Assembly (NCBI GenBank): GCA_003254905.1
Contig: QANU01107820.1
Location: 374,880-438,879, forward strand
Length of the DNA stretch: 64,000 nt
Source: Nissolia schottii
Lineage: Eukaryota; Streptophyta; Magnoliopsida; Fabales; Fabaceae
Direction of reading: 5' to 3'
Shown here: piece after piece, positions 24,301 to 37,276 of the stretch
Layout: every line of letters begins with the position of its first letter
Position numbering within the stretch: position 1 is the first letter of the stretch
Notes under the pieces: generated by a model
The model's database searches: none
What the model was told of the DNA's origin: nothing
Seen by the model: the letters and a program-made list of their open reading frames with translations, nothing else
Translations under genes and position numbers: made by a program

Positions 24301-25739
24301 TGTATGATGATCACACTCAAATGTATGCAATATGCTGTTAGCAGAAAAAGATTAGCAATGGATCAAAAGAGTTATTACCAATTCCACAGAACAGCATGCA
24401 TTGCCCCTCTATCCCTATCAGCTTCCTTCCGAGCAAAGAGCGCCAACACCCTTTCATCGGACACCAGCTCAGCAACCACCTTAGCCCTCACTCTACCCCC
24501 CTCCCCACCACCACCATTCCCAGCCACCCTATGCGCCACCCTCACCGCCGAGCTGGCGCTAACGTGGCACCTCCCCAACAGCCCCAAGAACACCCCTTTC
24601 GCGGTCTCGGCCCCCGCGGTCCCCGCCGCCGTGAAATACGCCTCCACCGCCGAAACCCAAACCCCTTCCGGAATCCCCTTATCAATCACCATCCCCCTCA
24701 GCTCCTTCTCCGCTTCCCCGTGCCTCCCCAACCCTAACCAAGCCTTCATAGCCAGAACCGAAATGCTAGGGTGGTCATCACCGCCGTCACCAGAATCTCT
24801 CAGAACCTTCACGCACTTAATCACGCTCTCGAACTCTTCTTTCTGCAAATGAATCGCCGCAATGAACCTCAGAGACTTCCACCTCAACCCTCGTAGGTCC
24901 AATTTCTCTTCCCGTGTTCTCGCCGCACCCAATCCCTTCTCGCAAACCTCCAACGCCTCGTTCATCAGCTTTAGCGCTTCGCCCAAACCGTTATAACCGA
25001 TTCTGTTTTCTTCTTCTTTGTTGCTCTTCGACAGCGCGCACTTCCCGAACTCCATGCACTGCTTCGCGAGCTCTATGTGGTGGACGCACGACCCGAAGAG
25101 CAAGGTTTTGCTCCGGTTCAGGAGCGCCACCGCGAGGTTCGGGTCCCGAACCTCCCACGCGGTTCGGGACCGCGCGAGGTTCAGATCCAGGAGCAGCTTT
25201 CGCTCTCCGGCGTCGAAGATTGTGGCGGCGTCGAGCTTCGAGACCAGATCGGTGGCTCTCTCGAAGCATTTCGACGCGAGGTCAAACCTGCGGAGGTTGT
25301 GCCAGATCTGGCCGGTCTTGTGGTAGAACGACGCCATCTTTATCGCCGGAGAGGGAACGCCGGCGACATCGCCGGCAATGGAGAGGAGGTCTGCGGCGAC
25401 GTGCCGGAGTTCGGCGTGGTTTTCGGCGGCGGAGGAGGAAGATGAGGAGCGGACGGCGGTGGCGGTGTTGGAAATGTCGACGCAGGCGTTCCAGAGGCGG
25501 TAGCTGAGCTTCCAGATCTGGAGCTTCACAGAGTTGGAAAGCGGAGCTAGTTGACTCAGCTGAGTCACGCATTGCCGGAGATCGGCGGAGGAGGTGGTCT
25601 CCTGCGAGGGTTTTCCGGCGGAGCGAGTTTCTAATTGCTTTACGGTTGATTCGATTTCGGATAGGAGACGGTGGTGGTGAGCCTCCGTGTCCCGGTGAGT
25701 TGGCCGGAGCTCCTGGGTTGAGATCTCGGCAATTCTCAT
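21380..25739 (-). CDS. ZIP4: Meiotic TPR protein ZIP4 (SPO22 family)
   Basis: Five exons (24379-25739, 23163-23352, 23018-23050, 22135-22752, 21380-22003) join in phase with GT-AG introns to give 941 residues, close to the 936 of Arabidopsis ZIP4. The start is [11 protein letters not shown]; an in-frame ATG 36 bp upstream is judged non-coding. Exon 1 encodes the SPO22-like helical repeats ([35 protein letters not shown]). Exon 2 continues with [20 protein letters not shown]. The protein is mostly paired TPR-like helices with no catalytic motif. ZIP4 is a ZMM scaffold on meiotic chromosome axes, needed for class I crossovers; expression should be meiotic. Exon 1 is much more GC-rich than the flanks. 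The 33-nt exon 3 ([11 protein letters not shown]) is notably small. No disruption was seen. Confidence 0.95.
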
Positions 25740-25862
25740 TTTTTTTGGCGGGAAAGTTGAAAGGAAAGATTTCACATTTGGCGCTCTTCAATGAACCACT
25801 TGAGTTTGAGATTTTTTACAATTTTTTTAAACTTACGGTTGCTCAATGAACCACTAGAGTTC

Positions 25863-26076
25863 TGCTACACGTACACCAAAAATCATACACCATACATACA
25901 CTTCGTATTTATATACATAAAGTTTGTGTTTTAACTTATGTAATGTTTGTGCACTTAATTAAGTATAGTTGAGAGTATCATATACAAATTTGTAATGTTT
26001 GTGCATTCGTAAAATAAAGTTTGTGCATTATTAATGGTGTATGTATGAGTGTATGAAATTAAGTGTACATGTAACA
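25863..26076. mobile_element. MITE, copy 2, just upstream of ZIP4
   Basis: 214 bp, with the same terminal repeats (TGCTACACGTACACC at the left) and aligned interior as the copy at 281-495. It lies 124 bp from the ZIP4 start codon, so it may supply or disturb the ZIP4 5' leader or promoter. Confidence 0.75.
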
Positions 26077-26261
26077 TTTTTGTTTTATTTAATATATTTT
26101 TTTTATACATTATGGTATAGAATCTTTGACCCCGGAACACATACCCTTCGTAATATTGTCGCATCCCTGTGTCTGAGATGATATCAACACACAGGAAAAA
26201 ATGTCCGCATCAAAAATTTATAATTAACAGCGTCGGAAAAAGTTAGTAAATATTGATACAT

Positions 26262-26262
<1 letters not shown>

Positions 26263-26298
<36 letters not shown>

Positions 26299-26299
26299 N
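26263..26299. repeat. (TA)n microsatellite ending in an N
   Basis: A TA tract whose last base call is N (26299), a sign of uncertain length in the assembly. Confidence 0.9.
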
Positions 26300-26376
26300 T
26301 GTGTCATATGTTACGTTTAGTATTTGTGTCAGTACTTCTTAACTTTAATATTTTTAATTGATTATATAATATTATA

Positions 26377-27178
26377 GAGTTTTTTACTCTCTTGCCCCTG
26401 CTACAGGAACTAATTTCCAAAATACCTCCGTTTTAAAACATAATACAGGACTACCTTCTTTCTGCTGACGTGGCAGGATTCGCCAACGCGTTTGGCGAAT
26501 TTGGGGAAAAAAATTTTAATTGGTTTAATTAAAATATAAGCAAATATTTATATATGTGCTATGTTAGCACATGGTGGACGAAAATCATGGGTTCTCGGGT
26601 AAGCAAATACTATTTTTTTCATTTTTAATAAAATCTGTATATTAACAAAGGCTTATTTGATACATTCATATATTTATTGTCCTTTTTAATTCATACATTC
26701 ATATATTTATTTGTAGAATTTGGTTGTATAAATACCAATCTATAATGTATTTGGGAGAGTAGGACAAAGCTTATGTATTTCAAAAGTTTATGTATTTGGG
26801 AGAAATATAACAAAGCTTATGTATTTCAAAAGTTCTAGTCTCACATTGGTTAGAGTACAAACCTTTTAAGTGTTTATATACCTTTAGTAGTTGTTGGTTT
26901 GGTAAAAAGAGTTGAGAAGGGAGTTGGGCTCGCACGCATGAGTCCACGCCGGTTGGGCCCTTCGAAGGCCAAACCGATGGATTACCCCCGCGCGCACGAT
27001 AAAGAGCGTCCTAGCCATTTTGCAATATTATTTTTAGAATTTTTGTAGCTTACCCGAAGACCCATGATTTTTGTCCACCATGTGCTAACATAGCACATAT
27101 ATAAATATTTGCTTATATTTTAATTAAACTAATTTTTAGAAAAAAATTTATTTTTAGGGGCAAGAAAGTAAAAAAGTC
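26377..27178. mobile_element. Mutator-like non-autonomous element, 9-bp TSD
   Basis: A perfect 9-bp duplication AATATTATA (26368-26376 and 27179-27187) flanks an 802-bp element. Its ends are inverted repeats: TTTTTTACTCTCTTGCCCC on the left matches the right end read in reverse except at one base. A second inverted block of about 90 bp (26515-26605 against 27040-27140, containing GTGCTATGTTAGCACATGG) extends the arms inward. The 9-bp TSD and long arms are typical of MULEs. No transposase is present. The core (about 26800-27035) is unlike the arms and includes an snRNA-type promoter-like stretch. Confidence 0.8.
26837..26880 (+). promoter_or_regulatory. USE/TATA-like pair inside the MULE
   Basis: AGTCTCACATTG (26837-26848) resembles the plant snRNA upstream sequence element (consensus RTCCCACATCG, two differences). 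After 24 bp comes TTTATATA (26873-26880). That gap is close to the spacing of Pol III-type plant U-snRNA promoters. No known snRNA is recognisable downstream. Confidence 0.3.
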
Positions 27179-27187
27179 AATATTATA

Positions 27188-28066
27188 TTTATAAATTTGG
27201 AGATAACTATAATAAGAGGAAAATACTTTTAATCTCGCGACATTTTTCATTTTAACTAGAATAGAAGGAGAACTTCTTATTTATTGTATACGTCATATTA
27301 CTCAAACTCAAGTACTTTTGTTTTGTTAGGTGCAAGGTCAATCAATAAATTTTGGCTCAACTGTTTAATCTCCTAACAATGCATAACTAGGTTTATGTTA
27401 AAAAAAATTACACTACATATTTTTTTTTTCTTTTTTCAATTTTGAAACTACGAGCAGAAGGGTGAAATATTTTTTTTTAAGTAAAATATTAATATAGACT
27501 CAGCAAATTAATAGTAAACCCTATACAAGACAATACATTATCTAGTGATTTTGTAACATCGACATTTCTATAATTTCAAATTTATTTTTAACTAGTTTGT
27601 AACGGAAGGCGCAAATTATAGATCCGTCCTTCTCAAACTAAATGAAAATACTCTGATGAAATGTGAGGGGGGATTGGGGTGCCATGGAAAATTTCTATGG
27701 TCAAAAAAAGTGATGTAAGAAAAAGGGGTTGACCTTGTGGGATTAACGGAGACGAAGAAGCAGACTCTAAATCAGTTCACGGTAAAGAATTTGTGGTGCC
27801 ATGCGTATGGGACAATGATTTTCTAATTGAAACAACAACTGTAAAAGAAGACACGTGGATATGTGTAAGGTAGAATTTAATTGTAGTTTTGGTTATTAGG
27901 TCTTTTATGAATGATAAAAAGTATAAGTTTTAAGGATGTCACGTGATCATTTAAAAAGTTTCATGATTTTTGTATTATAATCTTTATTATTCATGTAAGA
28001 TTTAATAACTAAGATCCATTCTTATTACTCTTATATATAACAACTTCTCTCACTAAAATCATCCTA

Positions 28067-28098
<32 letters not shown>

Positions 28099-31000
28099 AT
28101 GGATCATTTGATGTGTATTAAATTGGGTTAGGTATTCGTGTTGTGTTTATTTTAAAGAAAAAAATTAACTAGGACTAATGTCAACATAAAAAGAGCACTC
28201 TTTGTCTATTTCAAAAAGAAGTACCCACTAGAACATACTGAACATACTATAATTGATTGTGATGAGGGAGAGAGTAAGAACAAAATATTTTTTTATTTTT
28301 TTATATAAAAATTTGGGTAAATGGGTTGGGTATGTAAGTTTAATTTTAAAACCTAATACCTAACTCGATTAGGATCGAGTTCATTAAAAGTTGTCCAAAT
28401 AAATTCGATAACCCAACCAAACCTAAAAATATGAATTTAGGTTGGATTCATCATATTGATCCGAACTCATGTAAATCCCTAATGTTACTATCTTTTTTTG
28501 TTATGAACAACTTGAATCCTTTGGGAAGTGACACATCCTTGCATATCATTTAATTACACCCTTAATTAAAAATTTATGATGATAATGATATTTTACCTAA
28601 TCAAGTATCATATTTCTTGGTTTGATTACATCACATAACAAGAGAATCATGTTACAATGACAATTAGAATAAATAACTTTAGGACAATCACACTCATAAA
28701 GCTATGAAGTATATTATGATGAAATTTATCATAAATTTTACATCTTTATGAGTGTAATTATCTCAAAATTATCTACTTTAATTATTATATTATTATTTCT
28801 CCGAAGTAAATTAGGCTTCAATGTTTCCACTCTTACCATTATGTTGTTCTTGTTTGTGACCATTTGACCAAATAGATGTTGATAGCAATATGGTGGTGTC
28901 TAATAAGTTGTTTGGAGGCACACAAATTCATCTAAGTTTGTCAATCAATTTCATGGGAGATATGATTTGCTATTTGGGTTCCAATCATCAAGTTGGTGAA
29001 CCCAAATAAATGATTTTGGACGGCAAAAATGGGAGAAATTTACGTCTACTGTTCAGCAAGTTTAATATGTGTTCCATGAAATTTACCATTAATTTTAATT
29101 TATAATACTTAAAAAATATAAAAATTAAAAAATTAATGATAGATAATGTTATTGAAAAACATATTAAATGTGTTTTTGAAACATACAATAATTTCTCTAA
29201 AAGTAGCAGTGCAATATATTTTTATAAGAAATAGATTCTCTCATATTAAATTTAGTTATGTATAAAAGAGAAAGACATAAACATTTTTAACTGTGTTCCA
29301 CTATTTTAAGAAAATGTTTATATTTTTTTCTCTCATAATATAATTAAATTAAATTTAACGGTGATTTTGGCTGTTGAGATGTTACTTGAAAAGCTAAGTG
29401 CTCGTGGGTGAAGTTTACAATGGGGGAAGATGGGACCCCACAACAATGCGATCTTTTTATTTGGTTTGACCCTCTTTAGATTGGAGGTTTAGTTGCTAAC
29501 AAAGAAAGTTGGAGTATATACACACAAATTGTAATTTTATTCCCCTACAGCCTATCATAAATTTATGTATTCACATACGCAAATTCTAATTTAATGAATA
29601 AAAAAATCAAATATGAGACTTTTTTTTTTCAGCAAAATAAAACAAACTGATTCTCTTTCTCCAAAAGTTGGATTTCAATTTTTGGTTTCTCTTGATTCCC
29701 AACTAAACATAAGTTGGTTTTTGGTATTATTGTCGATAATAAATGATCGACAAGTTCACCTTATTTTAAGATCTTTATTTAGGGAACTGAAACGGTTCCT
29801 CTTATAGAATCTCATAAACGTAATTATTGAAGTCTTCGAGGAATGTATCTTTTGTGTCAATGCACTGTTCATGACAAATAGTATTGAAGTCATCAATTTA
29901 AAACTTTTATGAATATAAACTCAAGTTCTCAGTTCTAGAGTGATAGTAATAATGTTACAAAACCCAAGTATAAATGCCAATTTGTGGCTTTTGTAAGTGT
30001 ACAATCAAATTTCAATTTCAACGTGACATGCTTAATGACAATTGTATAAGAACTTGAAGGAATGAGTAATGTACAGAATTACTCAACAGTTTGAATTGTC
30101 AATGGCAATGTATGACTTTTGTTCTAGTTCCAAAGTTAGTAGCACAATAACAATTATTAAGAACTTGACAATCAAGAGTTGTTTTTATGGTATTTGTTCA
30201 TTTAAGTTTCAGTTATAGAGTTATGAGTACAATAACTTATGTATAGAAACTTAAATTATAGGAATCAATGCCTTACAGACATGTTTGATACGACAAAATG
30301 ACCAGTAAAGATGAAAAGGAAAAGATAAGGTATTTAATCCTAAAAAGGGAAAATAAAAGGTAAAGTTCAGGATGCGTACTTGACTTTTCTCGTGCTAAGT
30401 AGCCATTGGAGGCATGAGGGCGAGCGTGTGAGAGTGTTTACAAGTGTATAATCCTAGAAAGAAAAGTGTGTCTGATGGGTTCTATTCATAAAGAAACTTG
30501 AGCCCTAACAGTTACATAACCGCTTTCTAGCGTCTTCGCTTCATAACACTTGAATTTGAATTCTGGCTCTCTGAGTTTTGATGGTTACGTAACTGTTTTT
30601 TGGCCCCATTATGTCACCAGTTTTGAATTTGAATTCTGTGCGCCAAATGTTACTTCCTAACGAGAAACCCCCAAAACTCAATGCTCTAATTGTCCACGTG
30701 TCTTCAATCCAACGAGCAACTTATCGTGCTGTCACCCCTCAGATCTTTTGGTAACTGTCATGGCCTTCAAATCCTTGATCCGTGTCAACTCCACATGTCA
30801 AGCCCCGGGCCCTTGGATGAAAATGTAACTATCATTCATCTTCACGTTGTCATGTCATGTGTCGCGCCATTGTCCCTTGGATTGTGAGTAATCGTCATCC
30901 CTTGTGACTGAGTCGTCATGACCAATTCGTTATGTATTTGGTCAAAGACTTAAAAAAATTTCTAAGTTCTTCGTAACATTAAGGTATTGTGACCCTTATA

Positions 31001-32649
31001 TTCTATTAGTCTCTCACTCTAGGACTAGGTGTCACTGACACTGCCATAACCCATAGTGTCAAGCTCAATTTGTCATGGAAAAAAATAAATTTTTAGTATA
31101 ACACATTAATGCTAAAAATCTCCTTTTCTTTTTCATCTTTAACTACTAGTATTCGATTGACTTTTAACCCACCAATTAAACCTGAATCTAGAAATTAAAG
31201 AACTCGCTTAAGAAATTGACATCTTTCGTTATAAATTATTTTGTTGCTAAGACTCAAACTCGATACCATTAATTAGTTAGTATATCGAAACTCGATGCCA
31301 CTGTGCAACCGTGTTGGGAAGTTAACTAAGATCTCTATATTGTAATATATCATCTCACATTAATTAGATGTACGAATAAAATAAAATTATTATTTGTAAG
31401 TATGAAATGATCTAAAGTTCATAGTTATCATGAGAAAACTTTCCGTTTAGATAAGGTTTCAAAGCAAAAGCTTGTACCATAAAGTTTCTGGAAAAGGCTT
31501 TGTTTGAGGTCCCCGCAACCTCAATCAAAGGAACCACTCGGAAATATTTGTCTTCCAATGTGTTTTTTTTTTTTCTCCCAACACAATGCAATTTCTGTGA
31601 AATTACGCTGTATATGATGACAAATCAATTAGAATATCAATTACTGCATTGATACACAATACTATCATCAAGCCTAATACTGTTTGACTTTATTTTATCA
31701 GTCTGTCAAACGAACTTTAAGTAATTAGATAATTCAACGAGATGATTTGGTTGTTAAAAAATGAAAGTGTGTTCATAGATTTATCAATTAGATTCAAATA
31801 TGGTAAAGAAAGCGCATCTTAAAAATTGCTTAATAGATTCAAATAATTTCAGAGTTTGCACGCAAAAAGGGAAGCCTCGATTCATACATTGTCTACATTG
31901 TTGGGTCATTGATAGAACAAGATTGGATAGACAACACAAGTTGATTGGTTTGGAATTTGGCATGGTGTGTAGTTTCCATTATGTTTCCTCCCTTTAGATT
32001 TTTTTTTGTTAAAGTGACAATTTTGGTGCCCAAAGGTTTGAGGGTGAATTCAAGCTATATTTTCTTCTTCTTTTGTCTTTTATTTTTTTGGTTTTGTTTT
32101 CATTAAGATAGGAGAGAAAAAGATGAGGTTCAACCTTAAACTCTTAACTTAATATAGTATAAAAATAATCACTAAATTATCGTTTCAACTATAACTTTTC
32201 TTCTTCTTTTTCCTTTTGATGAAGTATTTAAATTGAAATTTACCCATGAGAGATATTGTTTATTGAATAATCAAACCATAAGCAAATGATAAGGACCAAG
32301 AAATCGGGGAAGATTCTCAGTCCAATAAATAAATTATTTAATGCCACATGATTTGAGCTTCTTGAAGAAGAAGAAGAAAAAAACTGCGTCAATAAACCTC
32401 TGTTTGAGCTTAGTTAATCATTTTGTTTAAACTTTTGAGCTTAGTTAATCATTTTGTTTAAACTTATTCTAAACGTAAGCATACATTGAGAAGAAGGAAA
32501 TTGAAGGAGACCTTTTTATTTTTAATGTATTAGAAAGTCAATTTGTTTTCATCTTAACCGATAACCAAATATGCTATGATAGTAGAGGTCATAATCTTTC
32601 TCTAACTGTTATTTATTAATTAGACTAATCTTTTCTATTCTACAGGGGG

Positions 32650-32688
<39 letters not shown>

Positions 32689-33836
32689 TATAAATATTCA
32701 ATGTTGGACTAGGGGTATGAGAAATTAATGTGACAGTTTCATCAGTAAAAAGGAAAAAAAAAAGTCAAGTGCATAAAAATTCTTCAACTAATATGGTTTA
32801 TTAGGGCAGCCAATAATTATTTGAATCTTAAATAAATTTTTAGTCTTTATATGTCAAGTTATAGGTTCATTTTAGTTTTTATATTTTTAAATTACTTATT
32901 TTAATCCTTAAATTTATTAATCCATTATATGGGTTCCTCTTGTAAAGCAATAAGCCGTGCAAGTTCAAAGAAGAAAAATAAAACAGTGTCAACAAAAGAA
33001 CATTATTATTATTATTTCCTTTAATTAGGACATCCATCGACGGAATTAGTGACTAATTCTTTAGTAATAACCGACATCAAGTGATAAACTGTTGTTCATA
33101 GATGAGTCTCCATTTTCATAAGTGGCAATCGAATCCTCTGCCTTAGGGACGAAGTGATGTTCCACTACATAACACCACCTGGTTAAAGTGTGACTATCTA
33201 AATTAATGTTACCAAGATAATATTTAATAAAAACAATTAAATTGATGATATTATTAGGAAAAAAAATGTTTAATGCTACCTTAATGTTTAAAGTTAATAG
33301 ATAAATCAAAATCTTAAAAAATCAAGAACTTGACACTTTAATGAGGATGAGACAATAGACAGACTTGTGGCGACACAAGGCTCAGGGCGACTCGGTGGAG
33401 GTCCAACAGTGATGCGACGGAGGTACGAGTCAGACGGTGGCCACTAGTTCGTTTGCGAACAATGTTGAATGGCAGAGTAGAGGGGGTATGTATGGAATTT
33501 CACTTTTCTAAATGATTAGTTACTCCTTTGGAGTTTGGACTATGAGTCTATGAGTACTCCTATTATTCAGTTTCTATGTTAAACTTTATTTGCAAAGGAT
33601 AAACGTTGATTCTTTTAGTCAATGGCTCTGGTGACTCGGACATCCAATGTGCCAAAACCTAGTAGCACATTGTAAATACAAGCAGGGTTCCCTCCGACAT
33701 TTGCTCAAATGTAGATATGAAAGTATACAATGAAATTCCGAAAACAAATTGTAATTCCCATAACTATCCCTAACAATTATACGAAACCAAGCCCAATATA
33801 CATGAGACGTAACTTCTAGACTCATGTACTTTTTTG
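27188..33836. other. Long AT-rich intergenic region, no gene seen
   Basis: No open frame with recognisable content. It holds TC/TA microsatellites at 28065-28100 and a (TA)n at 32653-32685. A GGGTTGGGT...ACCCAACC hairpin-prone stretch at about 28315-28425 looks like a MITE scrap. A less AT-rich block at about 30400-30900, with a repeated TTGAATTTGAATTCTG, may be retroelement-derived. Confidence 0.5.
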
Positions 33837-33955
33837 GTTAAGCCTATGATCTAGCGGCGGCCCATGCACTCGGTGAAATGGGAAGGACCCGAGTTCGAGT
33901 TAAAATTTTCCTCTAATTATTTTTGTAAAAGAGAAATGCCCCATACCTTTAGCTT
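33837..33955 (+). mobile_element. Probable SINE fragment
   Basis: Plus-strand text TAAGCCTATGATCTAGCGG resembles a degenerate A box. GGACCCGAGTTCGAGTT, about 36 bp later, matches the B-box core GTTCGA. This spacing is typical of tRNA-derived SINE heads. The tail and TSD are not clear. Confidence 0.5.
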
Positions 33956-35689
33956 ATTTTATGACTTAGAAAGTAAAAAATGCTAAATGGTCTAAAAAAA
34001 AATGATTTTTGTGAAACGACATACAAAATGCGATGCTTTGGAGTGTCTAAATTGCGTTTTGGTAGGATAACAACTCTCTCGCTCTCTCTCGCTCTCCCAT
34101 CCATCCATGATTTCTGGCGATGACGTATGGCCATCAATTCCATCATTGCAATTTAATGAAAGAGTTTTCATGCCAACAAGCCTCACTCTTTAAAAAATGT
34201 TTTTAAAATCTTATGCCGTCATTTCTCAATATCAAAATACATGTGTATTTATTACACCTTATATCTGTCAAAATTGAAAAGAAAGACGAAGTAAAAAAAA
34301 AATGATACACACATCTATTAATTATTATTAATTAATATATAAAACTTGAATTACCCACTTTATGAAATAGATATGTGTCAACATCACAAGAAAAGTTTTT
34401 TTTTTTTTGAGAGGAATAGTACATGAACCCACTTAAAAGTATTAGTTTAAACTAAAAATTATTTTTTTATTTTTAATTGATAATTAAAATATAGAGATAA
34501 TTAGAGAAATAAAAGCTCTTGTATTTGGTTACAAATCCTATCTCTTTAGTTTTTATTTTATTTATAATTTACTTTTTTTTATGTATTACTGTATTAATTG
34601 GTGTTATTGGCAAAAATTATATTTGTGTAAAAATAATTAATAAAAAAATTCTCTACTATTAATAACAAAAAAATGGTGTCCCTTAATAACAGAATTTAAA
34701 ATTAAAATTCCTTAATTATATAGATAATTAATCATAATATATAATTATTCAAATGTATATTAGTGTGTGTATATGTATATTTATTATTTTACTCATGTCA
34801 ATTAAAGACATAAAAAATCATTTATCAATAAGTATGCTTTGATAAAAAAAAATTCTTCATACATTGGTTACATTGGTTTTTTTTAATTCATTATTATTTA
34901 TATTCTTTGTATATTAATAAGTATAATTTAGTTATTACATGATTAATAACTAAATTTAAATAAAATTCATATTTTTTTTCTTACTAGATTTAATGAATAA
35001 AATTTAGAACATACACCATTTTACCCAATATTAGTAAATCTTGAGTAAACTATACTCAACTTCACTCTATTTGTGAAAGATACTCCCTCTCTTTAACTTA
35101 AAGTTATGCATATTAAAAAATCTATCGATTATTTATATATAATAGTTCAATAGTGTCAACAACAAACCAAGCCGTGTGCCATGCACAAATAAAAAAATTA
35201 CCCGCTCAAAGTCATCAATAAACCAATAAGAGAGGTGGCGTTAAGAGGTGTGGATTTGGAGAAAGGAAGCGATAGCAAAAGAAGAAAGAGAAATGAAAAA
35301 GAACAAATAACGACTAGTGATGATTGTTTGAGGACGGGGAGGGGCCAAATAAACATCATTAGGGCCTGTTTGATTTGGATTTTGATATAACTTTTCGATT
35401 TAGAAAGAAACAATAAAAATAGAAAAGTGAAGCTAAAAATTAAAAAAAGAGGTTAATAAAATTGTGACACTGAAGGCAAAAAACATTTTTTTTAATATAA
35501 GTATACAAAATTTTTAGGGAGTGGATAAAATAATATCTATGCTATATACAATAAAAAAAAATTAGGGGTGATTGTCACCCCCTTTGGAGCGACATATATA
35601 TATATATAGAGAGAGAAAGAAATAAATAGATATATATTTATTGTTACACTTTGCGCATCTGCGTGAGTACATATTCTAGTTACATATGA
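33956..35689. other. AT-rich intergenic, no gene seen
   Basis: Only short AT-rich frames and homopolymer runs, plus a short TA/GA tract at about 35595-35630. Confidence 0.45.
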
Positions 35690-36780
35690 AGAATTACAAG
35701 TAATTTAAGGTTTAGAGTTTAGCCATGTCTATTAGAACTTTATGTTTATAGTCTAATAAACTTCGATTAATCCTGTCGAGCCTTGTCAAATCATTATAGG
35801 AGTATGTTTTTTTTTTTTTTTTTATAGTTTTCTTTGCTCACAAAACTTGAAACAGATATTCTGTTCAAAGAAAAATGTGTCTGAATCACGATAACTAATA
35901 ATTGAACTTTGATATACTTTCTCATATACTTAGCTTAAAAATCTCAAATAATTTATCTTCTAAACTAACAATTAAAATCATCCACGGTTAGAAGATGAAG
36001 TAACTAAAGTAATAATATACACATTATATATTTTTTATCAGAAGACTATATCATAAACATACACAAATTAATTTCACATAATTTAGGGTTTAAGATTTAG
36101 ATATATCCATTAAAACATTATGTTTATAGTTTAATAAACTTCAACTAATCTTATCGAGACTTTTCAAGCAAATATAGGAGTATGGTTTCTTCTTGATAGT
36201 TTTCTGTGCTCACAAAACTTGAAACAGATGTTCTATTCAAAGAAAAACATGTGTCTAAATCACGACAACCGATCAAACTTTGATATATTTTCTCATACAC
36301 TTATGTTAAAAATCTTAAACAATTTATCTTCTAAACTAACAATTAAAATCATCCATTGTTAGAAGTTGAAGTAACTAAAATAATAATACACACATTATAT
36401 TTTTTTTCATCAAAGGACTATATCATAAGCATACAAAGAATTGCATGTAATTTAGGGTTTAAGGTTTAAGGTTTAGCCATATCCATCAAAGTATTATGTT
36501 TATAGTCTAATAAACCTCAACTAATCTAGTCAAACCTTAGTCAAGCTATTTACATGAGTGCCTTTTTTTTTTTTTTTTCTCTACATAATTTTTCTCTACT
36601 CACAAAACTTAAACAAACACCCTATTAAAAAAAATGTGTTGAATCACGGTAACCAACTAAACTTTGATATATTATCTCATACACCTGCCCTAAAATCTCA
36701 TACAATACATCTTCATTCTATTGGTAAATATATAAAATATCTTCTAAACTAACCATTAAAATTATCCACCTTTTATTTTT
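35690..36780. repeat. Three-copy tandem repeat, unit about 370-380 bp
   Basis: Three diverged head-to-tail copies share landmarks in the same order: a TAATTTAGGGTTTAAG-like start (about 35699, 36078, 36448), TTATGTTTATAGTCTAATAAAC, CTCACAAAACTTGAAAC, and CTTCTAAACTAACAATTAAA. The array ends about 500 bp upstream of the BIR1 leader. No coding potential. Confidence 0.8.
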
Positions 36781-37276
36781 CTTAAAAACATTCCATACTT
36801 TACATTAACATAACTCTAATCAACACAAAATTAATCAAGTGATAAACAAATGTAATCTTTCTTTAAAAATCTGAAGTTTGAGACCTAAAAAAAAAAAAAC
36901 TTATCATGAGAGACACTTACGTATCTAGAACTAGATCAGCTAATCCTATTTACAGTGCCACCGGAAAACCAATGTAAAAAAAAAAAAAATTCAACACAAT
37001 TACACAATTTTAAATGTCAGGCTAGTACACAGTCAGTCAACAAAAATATATAATAAGAAAGAAAAAAAAAAGAAAAAAATTAGTTTTTTTTTTTCTTCTT
37101 TCTCTCTGTATGTCAGTTTCTTTAAGGGACCCTATACAATCGGCAAAAGGGAGAGCGAGTGAGTCATATTTTCAGTCAAAGAAGCTTTAAAAAGTCTTCA
37201 CGTTTCTGAAACAGAGTCATAGTCCTCTCTGAGTTCTGAAGAACAAACACTTCCCCCTGCCGTCTTACTGACTCAG

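Noticed and set aside
24304-25849. Long frames on the plus strand and in other minus frames at ZIP4 exon 1
   Set aside because: Shadows of the GC-rich ZIP4 exon. Their products are low-complexity Arg/Pro-rich text, and the ZIP4 frame has clear family residues and splice sites.
31240-31325. Possible further SINE (repeated AAACTCGATACCA-like text)
   Set aside because: Only a weak B-box-like match, without A box, tail or target duplication.
36452-36478. Telomere-like TTTAGGGTTTAAGG stretch
   Set aside because: Only one exact TTTAGGG unit; it is part of the 370-bp tandem repeat and not an interstitial telomere array.
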